Of a stretch of DNA of 64,000 nucleotides, positions 33,816-45,164 are shown in pieces; position 1 is the first letter of the stretch; each line of letters starts with the position of its first letter. Origin of the DNA: Dryococelus australis. Taxonomy: Eukaryota; Arthropoda; Insecta; Phasmatodea; Phasmatidae. The stretch is from the NCBI GenBank assembly GCA_029891345.1, contig CM057000.1, forward strand, positions 137,190,663-137,254,662, in the 5' to 3' direction. The notes below the pieces were generated by a model. The model had not been told where the DNA came from and did not search any database. It saw only the letters and a program-made list of their open reading frames with translations. Made by a program: the position numbers and the translations under genes.

Positions 33816-34154
33816 TTAAGCTTCATGCCTAGATTCTAAATCTTTGTGGTCTCTACACGCAATATCATGAAATTTACAAGATTTATCAACTTTATTTATT
33901 CCTGTGTCTGCTCTTTCTAATCTTTCATTTAATTTTGTAAATGGTCCACAATAATTATAACCCGACAAATTCATTTCAGGCAAATTTAAATTGTTTTGTG
34001 CCCAATTTATCACACATTTTCCATAGTGTTCAGAATTCCAAAATGTGTGTAGAATTGCATTTAAAACTCGTATTAGATATGGAATTCTTTTCGGATTATT
34101 AATAACAAAAGAATTGAGAGTTTTGAGAGACAAACTTTTCCCCCAACTGATCAA
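33816..34154 (-). pseudogene. Polinton phospholipase A2-like protein remnant
   Basis: About 110 residues. LSGYNYCGPFTKLNERL carries the YCGPx-type calcium loop, and VDKSCKFHDIACRDH carries the catalytic His-Asp pair with neighbouring Cys. This is the arrangement of the phospholipase A2 domain of parvovirus VP1 and of some Polinton virion proteins, which in parvoviruses helps the particle leave the endosome. The N-terminal part is leucine-rich without a clear signal peptide. It is divergently placed against the capsid gene, about 15 bp away. Broken as part of the element. Confidence 0.75.
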
Positions 34155-34164
34155 ACGAGGAGGA

Positions 34165-35325
34165 ATCTGAATATTTACAATAATAGAATCCAGTTTGATA
34201 TTCCTATAGGAGATGAGGCGAAATACGAAAAATGAGATAATATTGATGTTGGTTCTAATTTTTTTCCATTTCAGTTTTCTAGAGTAGAAATTTCAAAACA
34301 TGGACATATTATTGAGGCTATTTATAATCCAGGAATAACTTCCACAATGATGAATATTTTGCTAAGATCACGGTGAACAAAATAATTTAGAGTCTTCTGG
34401 TGTTGATAGTAAATTTGGGGTTAAATTCTGTTCGTAGTGATAAAATAAATGAAATAATGTATCCATTAAGATATTTGTTTGACTTTATTCGCAATAATAA
34501 TGAAGTTTATTGGAAAGACGGTTATAAAATCATTTTTTTTTCATAAATTCATCTGATAACAGTTGTTTATTTGTTTTAAGAAACTAAAAAAGTGGATGGT
34601 TCAGTTGACAAAACTTATGCTGATACAGGTAAAATAGTTATTGAAAAATTAGAAATTTTGTGGCCTATTGTTGAATACGAAGCTAACACATATATTGCAA
34701 TTTAAAGAAAAGATATATAAAAATCCTAAAATTTATATTGTTAATTTTAAGAAAAATAAGTTCCTGCTGGGGCAACTGTTTTTATCTTTGATATAAAAGA
34801 TCAGTTTAATGATTAGCAACTTGACATGCCTGATTTAGTAATTGTGGGTTTCCAAACTAATAGAAAAAATCGCGCCGAGAAATATGTGCATGCTTCAATG
34901 TTTGATCATTGTAATGTAAAGAATATTTTTGTTAAAAATGGAAGAAATGAAATTTTTCCAAAAGAAAATTGGAATCTAGATATTGAAAATGATCTTTGTC
35001 TTAAGATGTTTCTCTTTCTTAATGATTTTAGAAATTCTAGAACAAAATTATATACTATATACAGAAATAATGAACTTTATTATTGGACAACTACAAACTA
35101 TCATGGCGATATCAATTATTATTCATTTTCAGGACGAAGACCTTTATATGTTATTGACTGCCTATATAGAAAAACAGCAGTAATTAATGATAAAAAATAT
35201 ATAAAAATTAGCGTAGATTTATACAAAAGCTGTTGAGGCTAATACAATTTGTAATGTTGTTTTAATTAAACAACCAAATTTAACTTATGAGTATTCGGAA
35301 GAAAATATCACTAAAGATATATAAT
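34165..35325 (+). pseudogene. Polinton major capsid protein remnant (double jelly roll)
   Basis: In relatives this builds the icosahedral shell. The N-terminal part has a FPFQFSRVEISKHGHIIEAI-like segment and PLRYLFDFIRNNNEVYW near 34.46-34.51 kb. The C-terminal jelly roll at about 34.83-35.03 kb has PDLVIVGFQTNRKN, ASMFDHCNVKNIFVKNGRN and ENWNLDIEND, followed by LFLNDFRNS, all characteristic of Polinton capsid proteins. These are often listed in invertebrate genomes as F54H12.2-like. The size range of about 390 codons is short for the family. Broken. Confidence 0.85.
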
Positions 35326-35529
35326 TTTTTAATTTTATTAAATGGATAATGTAAAAGATTTTACAGAAACTAGAAATAGTTTCGATATTTTAATACAATT
35401 TTTTTAACTCATATTGGGTGGTTGCATAAATTTTTTTTACGTAGTTTTGATCAAATAAAAAATCATTTTTAATCAAAATTTTCTCGTAGTATCACTTTTT
35501 TATAGAATATATATAAATTTTTAAATATT

Positions 35530-35780
35530 ATAAATGGATCAAATTATGGATATTTTAGAACTTTGGGAAATTGGATATGAAATTATGAAAACAGAAACTT
35601 TTATTGATAAAGAATTGGACCTTGTTCATTTCAAAATTGTTTTAAAAACTATAGAAATTGTTTAATATCAAATAAATCATCTGATTTTAAAGAAGTTGCT
35701 TATGGTTTGGATTGTTGAGATGGTTGGGGTTATGGAATCAGTAATGGCTATGCTTCAGATTTTCTTTATTTTTAGACTTT
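35530..35780 (+). pseudogene. Polinton small right-end gene, unassigned
   Basis: A short plus-strand remnant that begins MDQIMDILELWEIGYEIMKT, mostly helical by composition. No domain recognised. It lies between the capsid gene and the right inverted repeat. Broken. Confidence 0.35.
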
Positions 35781-35804
35781 ATTATATATAATATTTATAA
35801 TATA

Positions 35805-36199
35805 TAAATTCTATCAATTAAATTTTTTAATATTTTCACTTGATTTCTGCTTATTTTGCTTGACTTTCTCTTAAATTTGCTTGTTCGGTGGCAAAATTGC
35901 TATTTCTAGAAAACATGAATTTTTTGCGTGAAAAGCGAGAAATTTGCTTTATTTTGGGGCAAAATAGCTTGTTTTTTTTTTAAAGTGACACAAATCCTGC
36001 TCAGGTATTTTTGAAAAGTGGTAAATTTACTTGATTTTGGGGTAAAAATGCTTGATTTTCGATGGTTTTTTGCTTTATTTTGAAATTGAAAATTGGTTAG
36101 AAATGGAGCTTCTAGAAACATGAAAAATAGTTTGAAAACGGGGAAAAGCGTTTGAATTTTGGGTTTAAATTGCTTGATTTTTGATGAAAATTGAGTTGC
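35805..36199 (-). repeat. Polinton right terminal inverted repeat
   Basis: The reverse complement aligns with 23790-24171 end to end. The outermost bases match well; the middle has drifted and has small length differences. The recurring TTGCTT/AAGCAA words are seen here too. Sequence just outside (GCCAGA) does not copy the sequence just outside the left repeat (TATAGA). Confidence 0.9.
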
Positions 36200-36273
36200 G
36201 CCAGAATCGGCCTTTCATATCCTTTCATAGATCCTGTGAAAATATGGTTTGCTATAATTTTTCTGCAATTAGA

Positions 36274-36420
36274 GTGAGTGAAGAGATTTGAGCGGCTAAC
36301 ATCTTGAGCTTGAGAGCCGATAAAATTAGGGAAAAAATTATCTCTGCAATTGCAAATTACTTGCGGACAATCGATTTCTGAAATCTTAAGCCTTAAATTA
36401 TGTATAATTACGTACACGCA
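36274..36420 (-). mobile_element. SINE family A 3' end
   Basis: Starts GAGTGAGTGAAGAG, the reverse complement of the (CACT)n-like tail of the SINE at 44388-44650. It continues TTTGAGCGGCTAACATCTTG then AGCTTGAGAGCCGATAAAAT, matching the minus-strand SINE body at 17226-17300. Similarity fades after about 36320. It lies 75 bp outside the Polinton's right end. Confidence 0.65.
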
Positions 36421-39324
36421 TATAGAGAGGTGGGCTGGGATTAAGTCTTAATGTTTATTTAGCAGGTGGAAATAACAACACCTATAACATACATACAAAC
36501 TAGTCACTTTGCGTAGAATTTTTTTTTTTAAATCACTGTTGAAATTTTTAATTGTTCTTAACTTTAGCACACATTAACGCTGTTAAGCTTGGTTTATAAA
36601 CTGCCTTATATACCAACTCTTTAACTCTTTATGGTTTGGAGTGTGGTCTGCGTTCCACCAAAGACAAGCGAGTACGTAACACTTTAAAAAGAAGTTAAGT
36701 GATGAATGTAAGAAATACTTTCAAGAATAGAAATTAGAATAAAATTACTCATTTACCTGTAAATGCGATTGCAATCTTAATGTCTTTACATAACATATAT
36801 AAACCAAACCAAAGCCAACAAAAATTATGTGATAGAAATTGAACAGCTTATTTGCTGTTGCGATGAAAAAAAATTATGTTCTTTAGTATTATACAATAGT
36901 AATTTGAAAATTATTATAATATATTGCAAACCTTGACTAAGTGTCACCAGTGTCCTAATAATGATTTTGAAGGTATCTCTTTGGAATATAACTCTTCCCA
37001 ATTTTCATTTCAAGGTGTATCACGGTATTGATTTAATTAATTTTTTCATATTGTTTATTAGACCACTTGTTGCAATTAATTCGGGGATATCTAATACACT
37101 ATTACTTTTTTACCATATGCTCAGAGAAGTGATCATAATTTTTTCTCAACTGCTAATATATCAAACTTTTCTGCAGATACGCAAAAAAATTATGCAGAAT
37201 GAATTGAAGCTGGAATTTCATGATCAAAAATTGCATTTTAGTAGGACATTAGAATTACAAATTCTTTTCGGAATTCCGTACCGTGTATGATTGAAGTGAT
37301 TCAATAACATTTTAGCTTCTGATTTTTGTTAACATTTTACATTATCACAGTATCAACTGTTGTTCTTCCACGTCATGCATGTATCTGCGACGAGATTATT
37401 GAAGCCCAAAATTATACATGTTGCATAACGGAAAACATGCGAGTGAGAGGGAAACAATGCGTAACAACGTATTTGTATTTGTTGGCAAAGACCCCAGCCA
37501 TCTTTAGCCCGAAAGTTTTTTTTTTCCTTTCTCGTCACGTCTACTCGATTCTTGTGCCGTAGCTCACTTCAAAGGGGATAAAAAAATTAAATAATGATAC
37601 GATAAGAATGCCGGAGACATCGACTGTCTGTTATGTGGTTATGCAGCAGAAGCCCTTCCCTCCGAAGAAATTGTTTACACTTTCCACGCTTTCTCTCCAC
37701 TTTCCCCTCCATCAACACCAAAAAACGTTTTCTTACAATTTTCAATTTTCCTCGCCCCGGGGCCGCGACGGTAACACAAACATAAGTACACCACTTTGCC
37801 ATTCTGGAAATTTCTAGAGGGGCTTTCCCTTTATCGATCTTCCTCTCCGACACTCCCCCCCCCCCCCCCCCGCGTCCCATTTTCCGGAAATAACAGTTTA
37901 CTCTCAGGGTATATTTCTTCGCTGCGTCGCCAAAAGTGTTAAGCGAACGACGTGTTCTCACATTCAACGTAACATCTCACGCCTCCCATTTTAAGTACAA
38001 GGTTTTTGGCAACATTCGCGCCAGAATTTTTTCATATCGATGGCCATTAATGAAGTTAATTGGAAAGTGGGTTTGTTCTTATGATAGCGAGCTCCTTTCG
38101 TTTGCTAATTTTAACTGGATATAAAAAAAATCGCACTTCTATATTTGGAGGTGACATCTACAGCACAGAACTTTAAAGGAATGTAGAATATCATCATAAT
38201 TTTTTTAAATCTACTCCTAACAGCTTTCTGGTCCGAAAGGTTAATTGAAATCTTGGATAAATTTCTTTCTTTGGTGGAACATATATGAATTATTACGAGC
38301 AGGGCTGATAATACATCGTATACTGTGATGGAAGAACCGCGCAAAAAATTACTTACCATACTGACACCTAAGAAGATCCGTAGAGAGAAGATCAAAAGAG
38401 AAGCGAGCGTCTGAAGAAAACTTCTGGAATCTATAACATAATATCTGATAAAGGTTATTGAAAACTTTGTCATAACATTAAGAGACGGTCCTTAAAGGAG
38501 ATAGTCGCTTAAGACGAATTCAGATGAATCCGCATTTGGCGACAGCCACCTCTTTTCACCAGGGAAGGATAAATCAATAGGTTGAGGGGCTGTTGCTAAA
38601 ACTGCCATGCAGGATCTCATGTTCCAGCATCATGCCCAGGTGGTTTGGACCTATTTGCAGGTCTCCGCACATCACGTAAAGCGAAAGTGTATTGTCACAG
38701 TTTCTCCGCGAACTCTTTTTACCGCTGCTGCGTGTCGACAGTATTTCCCTCTCGGTCGCAACACGCACGTGTGATAGCGTTTTTTTTTCCCCGACTCGCC
38801 GTCGTCGTCGTGGTTTATGATAGTGGTTCCCGACGAAACATTTTACACAGCAGTTGTTCGCAAGCCACACAAGGTTGGCCAATTTCACGAGTTCAAACTC
38901 GAAGGGATCAGCGCTGGTCTCTCGTAATTTCACTTTATAAATTTATCCACGTCGACCATGCTTTTTATCATATTCCAAAACCACACAGACAGGTTGGTTC
39001 TGTAATGCTTTCGAGCGATGTAACGCCTTGGTAGGGACATGCAAAATTCGCGTTATTATTTGGCGTCAGGCTAAACTTCACTGCGATGTATATAGTCGAA
39101 CCGGTGTCGGTTCCCCATTGGCTGCTGCATAGATGGCAATCCATTATTTTTTTTTTAACTGGACTTCGCGCTATTGGACTACACAGTTGCAAATTGATCA
39201 TTTACTGTCGCAGAGTTACCCAGAGCGTGTCGAATATAGTACAGTCCAATTACAAAACTTATTGCAAAAGTACATTTGTTTGAGTTTAACGTGTCCCCAA
39301 ATAATAACACGAATTTGGCCGGTC
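36421..39324. other. Non-coding background, GC-richer between 37.4 and 39.1 kb
   Basis: No gene recognised. Between 37.4 and 39.1 kb base composition rises, poly-C (37.86 kb) and poly-T runs occur, and frames of 100-129 codons are open on both strands at once (37.59-37.97, 38.57-39.03 kb). None shows a known domain or a convincing start and splice context. An undetected exon or promoter region cannot be excluded. Confidence 0.35.
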
Positions 39325-39540
39325 TCTGCGCATTGATAAACCTTCGAACTCGCAGTCGAGCGGACCTGTGTTCGAATCCCGGTCTAGCCACCTAGATTTC
39401 CCCGAAATTATTTAAGTACGGGGGTTTCTAGGACGGTTCTGTACCACAGGCCATGGCTGGTTCATCCTGTGCTTCTGCTTCCCTGAGCAACTTGCTCCAT
39501 CTCTAATGACCTCGCTGTCAACGAGATACTAAGCCCTACT
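39325..39540 (+). mobile_element. SINE family B (tRNA-derived)
   Basis: Has a B box in GTGTTCGAATCCCGGTCTAG and the body AGGCCATGGCTGGTTCATCC, then CAACTTGCTCCATCTCTAAT, then GACCTCGCTGTCAACGAGAT. The order of the last blocks matches the minus-strand copy at 41540-41772 (GCAAATTGCTCCGTCTAAAG, CCCCGCTGTCAACGCAACG). The head is decayed. No similarity to SINE family A. Confidence 0.7.
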
Positions 39541-41089
39541 TCACTACCTCTAAACAGATTCCAATATACTAATTTTGGTTTTATTAAGATTAACCTGGGA
39601 AGGGTCTCAAACAGGAGGGTACTAATCTGGTGCTGTTTGTGGTGTTTCCTCAGGAGGCGGTGCCAATTGCGGCGCCAATTGCGGCGTCGTTTGCGGTGCT
39701 AATCCTGTGCTGTGATTGGTCGTTGGTTGTGGCAGACCATCAGTTATGAGTTTAAGCACTTTTGTAAATATAGTCATAATTTCCGAACCATTAAAGCTAT
39801 GCTCATCAAATTCATAACATAGACACCGTACCCGAAATACAACATGATAAGGTCATTCAGGCCCTAAACTATTTCTTGCAAAAGTTTAATTTGAGTTAAG
39901 CCCTTTTGTAAGATGTAGTTATAATTTCCGAAGCGTTGAAGATATAGTAATGAAATTCATAACGTAGGCATCGTACCCGACATCCATCAAGAAGCTTAAT
40001 TTGTGCAATATTTCTCTTTGTTCACTGATGTGAAGCGTCGCGCTGTAACTTTATACACGTGGCATGACCAAATAATCTTGTGATCAGAACATATCATTGC
40101 ATTATGGGAAGTCTCCTGCTTCTGGTTTCCCACCTATAGACTATATCGTAATTTGCTTTCTCTTTTCGAAGTCTTAAATTCCTAGCAATAACGTTATCAT
40201 ACCAAAGTGTTACAATTTTGAAGAAAATAAAGATATTTATTAAATACAACATCCCTGCTACTCCGGCGAGAAATCGATATCGGGTTCACGTAGCAAATGA
40301 AACATTCGATGACTTCAGTGATATTGTAATTAATTTCCCAAACGTTCACGCGCCTGTTCAAAATATGGCCGGACCATACCATGTTATTAGTGACACTTCC
40401 ATGCACAACATTTCAGCAAGAAAAAAATGAACTGAAACGCAATGATGATATAGGGTAGAATATTTTGAAAATCTCCTTTCTCTGTGAAAAAGATGTACGT
40501 AAAATAGCACAAAGATTAATTCCTTGGAAACTACACATGTTTTACTTAATCAGCCAAGAGAGATCTGCGGGTGATACAGATACAGCACTCAACAGTAAAG
40601 TTAATTCAAACGATTTAAACCCAGATCCAACAAGGATATTGTTTTTGTTGCTACTGATGTGAAACATGTCACGTAAGGAAAATTACGTACGTAGCATACA
40701 GACTGAAACTACGCATTTAACTTACGTATCATAATTGTAACATTTGCTTACAAAGCTGTTCACCGTATAATGATTTCAGCAGCTGTCGCATATAGTAAAT
40801 AAGTTTGCCTGAATATATTTATCATGTGGAATAAAACGCGATTTTGCAATGCCAGCTAAATGGATAAGTTAAATCATTTTACATAACTTCGAAATATTCA
40901 ACAAAGCAAACTACCACCATTCACTGTTGCATGTCTTCCTTTAATTTACAAGAAACTTAAATAAATCACGAAACAAACGTTATTATCTCTTGTTACACAT
41001 CAACTTTATGACGAATACCAGTAGTGATTTAATGCCCGCCACGCCAACGACACATCACCATAAAACAGTACTTATGTTATCAGACTTGC
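39541..41089. other. Non-coding background
   Basis: A local patch near 39.66-39.71 kb repeats GCGGCGCCAATT/GCGGTGCTAAT a few times. Two similar 100-bp blocks lie at about 39.74-39.84 and 39.88-39.98 kb (both with ATAATTTCCGAA, then ATTCATAAC-x-TAG and CGTACCCGA). Otherwise nothing recognised. Confidence 0.45.
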
Positions 41090-41091
41090 TA

Positions 41092-41530
41092 AACGATCTT
41101 CACGATTAAGTGAGCACTTTTGAAATCAACCTTGGGGAAAAGTCGCTGATCCCTCATCTATCTATCTATATATATATATATATATATATTAACTGGCTCA
41201 CTTGCGCCCAGTAAAGTAGCTAACTATGAAGGGGAAACTAGTTCCATATATTATTGTCGAACAAAACGTGTTAGGTAACCATTTGCGATAACTTAAATTA
41301 TTTCTATCTCTTTCTGTTTTTTTTTAAATGTATCGAAGTGTAAAAATGAGCAGATTTGTAAAATATTTACTTTTCTAATAATTTCACTGTTTCACTTGAC
41401 CGACGCATGAATAAAGTTATGAGGCTCACGACAATGTTAATCTTACATGAGGCGGAAGAATAAACAACGAACGTGCAAGTAGATCTTAAGTAGGGCTTTC
41501 AAAAGAGCTCATTTTATCGTGAATAGTCTA
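41092..41530 (+). mobile_element. Family A element, full length
   Basis: Left end AACGATCTTCACGATTAAGT after TA (41090-41091); right end ATCGTGAATAGTCTA before TA (41531-41532). The interior follows family A, with TGCGCCCAGTAAAG and CATGAGGCGGAAGAA, and contains a local TCTATCTATATATATA microsatellite not present in other copies. Non-coding. Confidence 0.88.
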
Positions 41531-41539
41531 TACCGGAAA

Positions 41540-41772
41540 GAAACGTTGCGTTGACAGCGGGGTTGCTTTAGACGGAGCAATTTGCTTCAGAGACCCAAGG
41601 AGTAATTGGCCATGAAACCAACCAACCCAGCATTCATCTGAATTAATTTCAAGAAACCATGGAAAACCAAAATCAGGATGGCTGGACGGGGATTCGAACC
41701 CAGGCTCTCCTGAATCGTAGTTCGTGGGTTTGACATCGGAGCACCACGTCGCTCTGTCGCATAGAGCAAAAT
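41540..41772 (-). mobile_element. SINE family B, nearly complete
   Basis: On the minus strand it begins with a tRNA-like head, GACAGAGCGACGTGGTGCTC then a B box CTGGGTTCGAATCCCCGTCC. The body TTTTGGTTTTCCATGGTTTC follows, with the family end ATTGCTCCGTCTAAAGCAAC and CCCGCTGTCAACG. It inserted only about 10 bp from the end of the family A element. Open frames on the minus strand here are chance. Confidence 0.75.
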
Positions 41773-41870
41773 CCGATATAACATAAATCGAGGTGGAAAA
41801 AAAAACCAGGGCATACGAGTTCACAAACCAACACTTCGTCAGGAAGGGAACAATGGATCTCCACATCTTA

Positions 41871-42064
41871 GACTAACGATGAGGTAGACCGATCTCGCTG
41901 GCTGCCAACAATCAATCTCCGTGCCCCAACACTGAACTGCTGCCAACACGTCTAGCAAAAAAAAAAAAAAACGGCATGGATTGAATTTGAGATTAGAACA
42001 GTGATTAGTAAACAAGTGGTTTGAGAGGTTTGTATACTACTTTTAACCCATTTGTAATGCACAA
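41871..42064 (+). mobile_element. Family C inverted-repeat element, left part
   Basis: Starts GACTAACGATGAGGTAGACC after TA (41869-41870) and matches the first 180 bp of 60989-61359 (CAATCAATCTCCGTGCCC, ACGGCATGGATTGA, TAAACAAGTGGTTTGAG). The right end with CGGTCTACCTCAT is not present, so the copy is truncated. Non-coding. Confidence 0.7.
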
Positions 42065-43901
42065 GGCCGTTTCATGGGCATGTGAGGACGGCGGAAAAAT
42101 AATCTGAGGCCCTCTTTACAGCTACAGTCGTTGCACCAAAATCATTAAAATTACACATCATACAACGCCAACTTAGCCTTTTATTCTAAGTTAAGTTATG
42201 GTTTTTAGCGAATGCGTTTGTTACTAAACTAGCTTACTACTTCAAATGAAAAATAAGTTACTGTCGTGCTAGATATAATAAAAACATGTACTTCAATTAG
42301 TAATATCTGCAGCAACCCCTCATGGTTAGATGGTAATTTGTAGACCATATTCGCACCGCGTCGTTGTGACGTCACTTGACGCCGAGTTTCGGACACGTCC
42401 ATGGGACCGGCTGATTGTAGACACCGCCTAATTCGGGCAGTGGCTGAACAGGTGGCAGCAGTGGTTTGTATACACCACGAGTTCTAACAGATACAACTCA
42501 GCGTACACTGTAATTTTTGTTTTAATTTTTTTTTTTTTACGATCTTCGTAATTCCTGTTGCCAAAAATAAAAGGTGTGTCACATAACCAGTTCAAATTGA
42601 CTTCTATAGTCAAAACACATAAAAATATTGAATATATTTTAAACAGTGAAATGCAATTTTTTACAGTAAAAATGTATTAAATTGGAAGACATTAACAATC
42701 TAGGCCCTATAATTGAGAGTAACAGCGTTTTAAAAAAAGTCTGTAGAGTCATAAAAATGTTTTCTTGTAAAAATTGCAGCTCATATAACGTAAAATATTA
42801 CGAATTATAGGCTTGTATTGCAACCATTTATTAGAAAGTAAGGGGGAGGTGTGAATTATTGATTTAGCAAACAACTGTGACAAATAAATAAGTAATAATT
42901 GGGGAAACGATTTTACGCTTATAGCCACGAGAAAAAGAGACACCTTGCCAGCACCTAGATTCGAACCAGCACCACTCGTGTTATGACCCCAAAAATGTTG
43001 TCATACGACGACTCTGTCATTCAGCAATCGAATTTATGCTCTGCTGATGGCAAGGTAAACGTTTGTACTAACTTGATCAAGAAGAATATTACGTCTTCTC
43101 TTGGGAAGAATTGAGGTTAGTGATTCATCACAATCGTTACGCTTCAGAACGACATTAAATATCTGCTGGCACACTGCGCATTTGTACGGTTGTAGTTATA
43201 TCACTGTACGGTATAGTGATTTATGATTAATTTTGCGTCTGGACGACAATTACTGCCACTGCGTAACTACACAGTATTATTACAGCGTGTTCTGCAGCTT
43301 AGAAACGCTGTTGGGCAGTGGAAATACAGGTAGCCGCATGATCGCATAAGCCTGTCTTTCCCCTGAAGGTAAAAGGCAGTGAAGTTCTCTACTCCCGAAA
43401 GACAGTGCACGAGAACTCCCCTTTCCCAAGTTCAATGATTACTATTTAACAGTGCATGATTCGTAAACACATTTACTCGCTTTTAGTGAAATATGTATTA
43501 CAGAATGTAACACTTTATAGCTTTGAATCCGGGATATAAATTATTCCTGTATAGCACAAACTTTTTTCTAGATGTTTTACAAATGTAGCATTTGTAACGT
43601 TGCAAAGAAGAAATTTTTACAAGGGATGTCACTGTATTTCAACAAAGAGCTCTAAATGTACAAAAAAACTTCTCAATATAATTTACAATATTTTTTACAG
43701 TGTGTTGGACCTACAGAAATGAGCTATCCTGAGAATTATTTCCACCCTTACTTAAATGATTACTGGTTTCAACGTTTCCCCATTGCAGCCTAAACTAACT
43801 TCCCTGCAGCTGCTACTCAGCTATTCAAGCGAGAAGACAGCTCGATAACGACTGGCTAGATTTTTAATGGTTTCCTTTATATCGTACCAGATTTTTGAAT
43901 A
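42065..43901. other. Non-coding background, possible SINE heads
   Basis: No gene recognised. Near 42.95-42.97 kb the minus strand has GGTTCGAATCTAGGTGCTGG, which looks like a Pol III B box and could be the head of a decayed SINE. Similar CCAGCACGGGGAACGGAACC sequence occurs near 54.16 kb. Too little remains for a firm call. Confidence 0.35.
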
Positions 43902-44312
43902 TAGGCTGTTTGCGGTAAAATGAGCACTTTTGAAAGCCCTGATTAAGATTTACTTGTATGCTAGTTGCGTATTATTCCACCTTATGTAAAATTACCATTG
44001 CCACGGGCCTCAGCACTTTATTCATGCGTCGGTCAAGTGGAACTGTAAAAATGTTAGGAAAGTAAATATTTTAAAAATCTGCTCATTTTTACACTTCTAT
44101 GCATTAAAAAATCCGAAAGAGAAAGAAATAATCACAAATGGTTAATTACCTAACACTTTTTATTCGACGTTAAGATATGGAACTACTTTCTATCCTTCGT
44201 TGCCAACTTTACTGGGCGCATGTCACTCATTACGCCCGTTACAATATATGCAGGCAGGGGCAGTGACTTCTTTCAAAGGTTGATTTCAAAAGTGCCATTA
44301 TCTTCACGCCTT
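43902..44312 (-). mobile_element. Family A element, full length, reverse
   Basis: The same element in reverse orientation: TAGGCTGTTTGCGGTAAAAT at the left, then GCCTCAGCACTTTATTCATG, GCTCATTTTTACACTTC, CAACTTTACTGGGCGCATG, ending at ATCTTCACGCCTT. Left flank TA; the right flank is AA rather than TA, probably a later change. Non-coding. Confidence 0.88.
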
Positions 44313-44387
44313 AAGTTTACGGAAATGCCACTCAACCCCTTCTGCGGATACATATTATTATTCATATAGTTACAGATTATATTTTTG

Positions 44388-44650
44388 GTGGGGCCGCTGT
44401 GGTGTAGTGGTTAGACTACTTGCCTCCCACCTTCGAGATACCAGGCTCGATTCCCGGCGCGGGGAGATTTTCGCATGTGGGAATCGTGCCCGGACGATGC
44501 CGCTGGTCGGCGAGTTTCCTCGGGGATCTCCCGTTCCCCCCCCCCTTTAATTCCGGCGCTGCTTCACGCTCAGCTCGCTTCACCTTCATCGAATCTCAAG
44601 ACCTCGATGTTAAGGGCCGCCCAAATTTCTTCACTCACTCACTCACTCTT
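44388..44650 (+). mobile_element. SINE family A, complete (tRNA-derived SINE)
   Basis: The tRNA-like head GCTGTGGTGTAGTGGTTAGA (A box) and CCAGGCTCGATTCCCGGCG (B box) is followed by the body GGGAATCGTGCCCGGACGAT, CCTCGGGGATCTCCCGTTCC, TCGAATCTCAAGACCTCGAT and a tail of CACT repeats. It is the best preserved copy in the window and serves as the reference for the others. The internal Pol III promoter is visible. The open frames here arise from the poly-C run. Confidence 0.9.
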
Positions 44651-44745
44651 CGTGGCGTTAGTACTACTTAGTTTAACGTTCTGTCAGTTTAATTTAATCA
44701 TCCCGTATTCTGGGCATTTTTAACCTTTTCGGGAATTCGAGTGTA

Positions 44746-45164
44746 ATACATTCACAGTTACTTCAGACTTTTATAAAGCCCTGCTAATGTTCTACTTCCA
44801 GGATATTCCTCCGCCTCGTGCAAACTAAGCTTAACAAGTCTGGAGATTTACACCAGAAGGACAACGCACCACATTCGTGCGCACTCAGTTGTGATGATAT
44901 TTTGTATAGGAACTGTTTCTCACTAGGCGTTACCAACATACCTATTTTCTCCCTGTTTTTATTCAAATTATTTATCAACGAAGCATTATTTATAGATAAG
45001 ATATTAACATAATTTCAATTTAACAGGAAAAAATGTAACTTTTATGAACACAAGTATAAAACGCTTGTAATACAGGGAGTATTTAGTAAATAACTAAACA
45101 CGTCATACATGGGAAGATTTTTCAAAGGGTTGATTCAGAAAGACCGAATAAACCGTGAATGGAC
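44746..45164 (+). mobile_element. Family B inverted-repeat element, copy 2
   Basis: Left end ATACATTCACAGTTACTTC after TA (44744-44745); right end AAACCGTGAATGGAC before TA (45165-45166). Interior landmarks are AGCCCTGCTAATGTTCTACT, TTCCTCCGCCTCGTGCAAAC and TTCGTGCGCACTCAGTTG. Non-coding; the small open frames on both strands are chance. Confidence 0.85.

Larger units (their letters stand above)
23790..36199. mobile_element. Polinton/Maverick, old broken copy, 12.4 kb
   Basis: A virus-like DNA element bounded by inverted repeats of about 390 bp (outermost bases GCAACTCAATTTTCAT on the left and ATGAAAATTGAGTTGC on the right). Between them are remnants of the set that defines Polintons: protein-primed DNA polymerase B, retroviral-type integrase with chromodomain, packaging ATPase, adenain-type protease and double-jelly-roll capsid protein. 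Additional parts are a BRO-N protein, a fibre-like protein and a phospholipase A2-like protein. The order and the two coding strands fit an adintovirus-like Polinton. Full elements are usually 15-20 kb, so this one is short. It is broken in essentially all genes (at least a few dozen breaks), and the repeats differ at roughly a quarter of positions by eye, so the insertion is old. A 6-bp target duplication is not evident. Confidence 0.93.
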
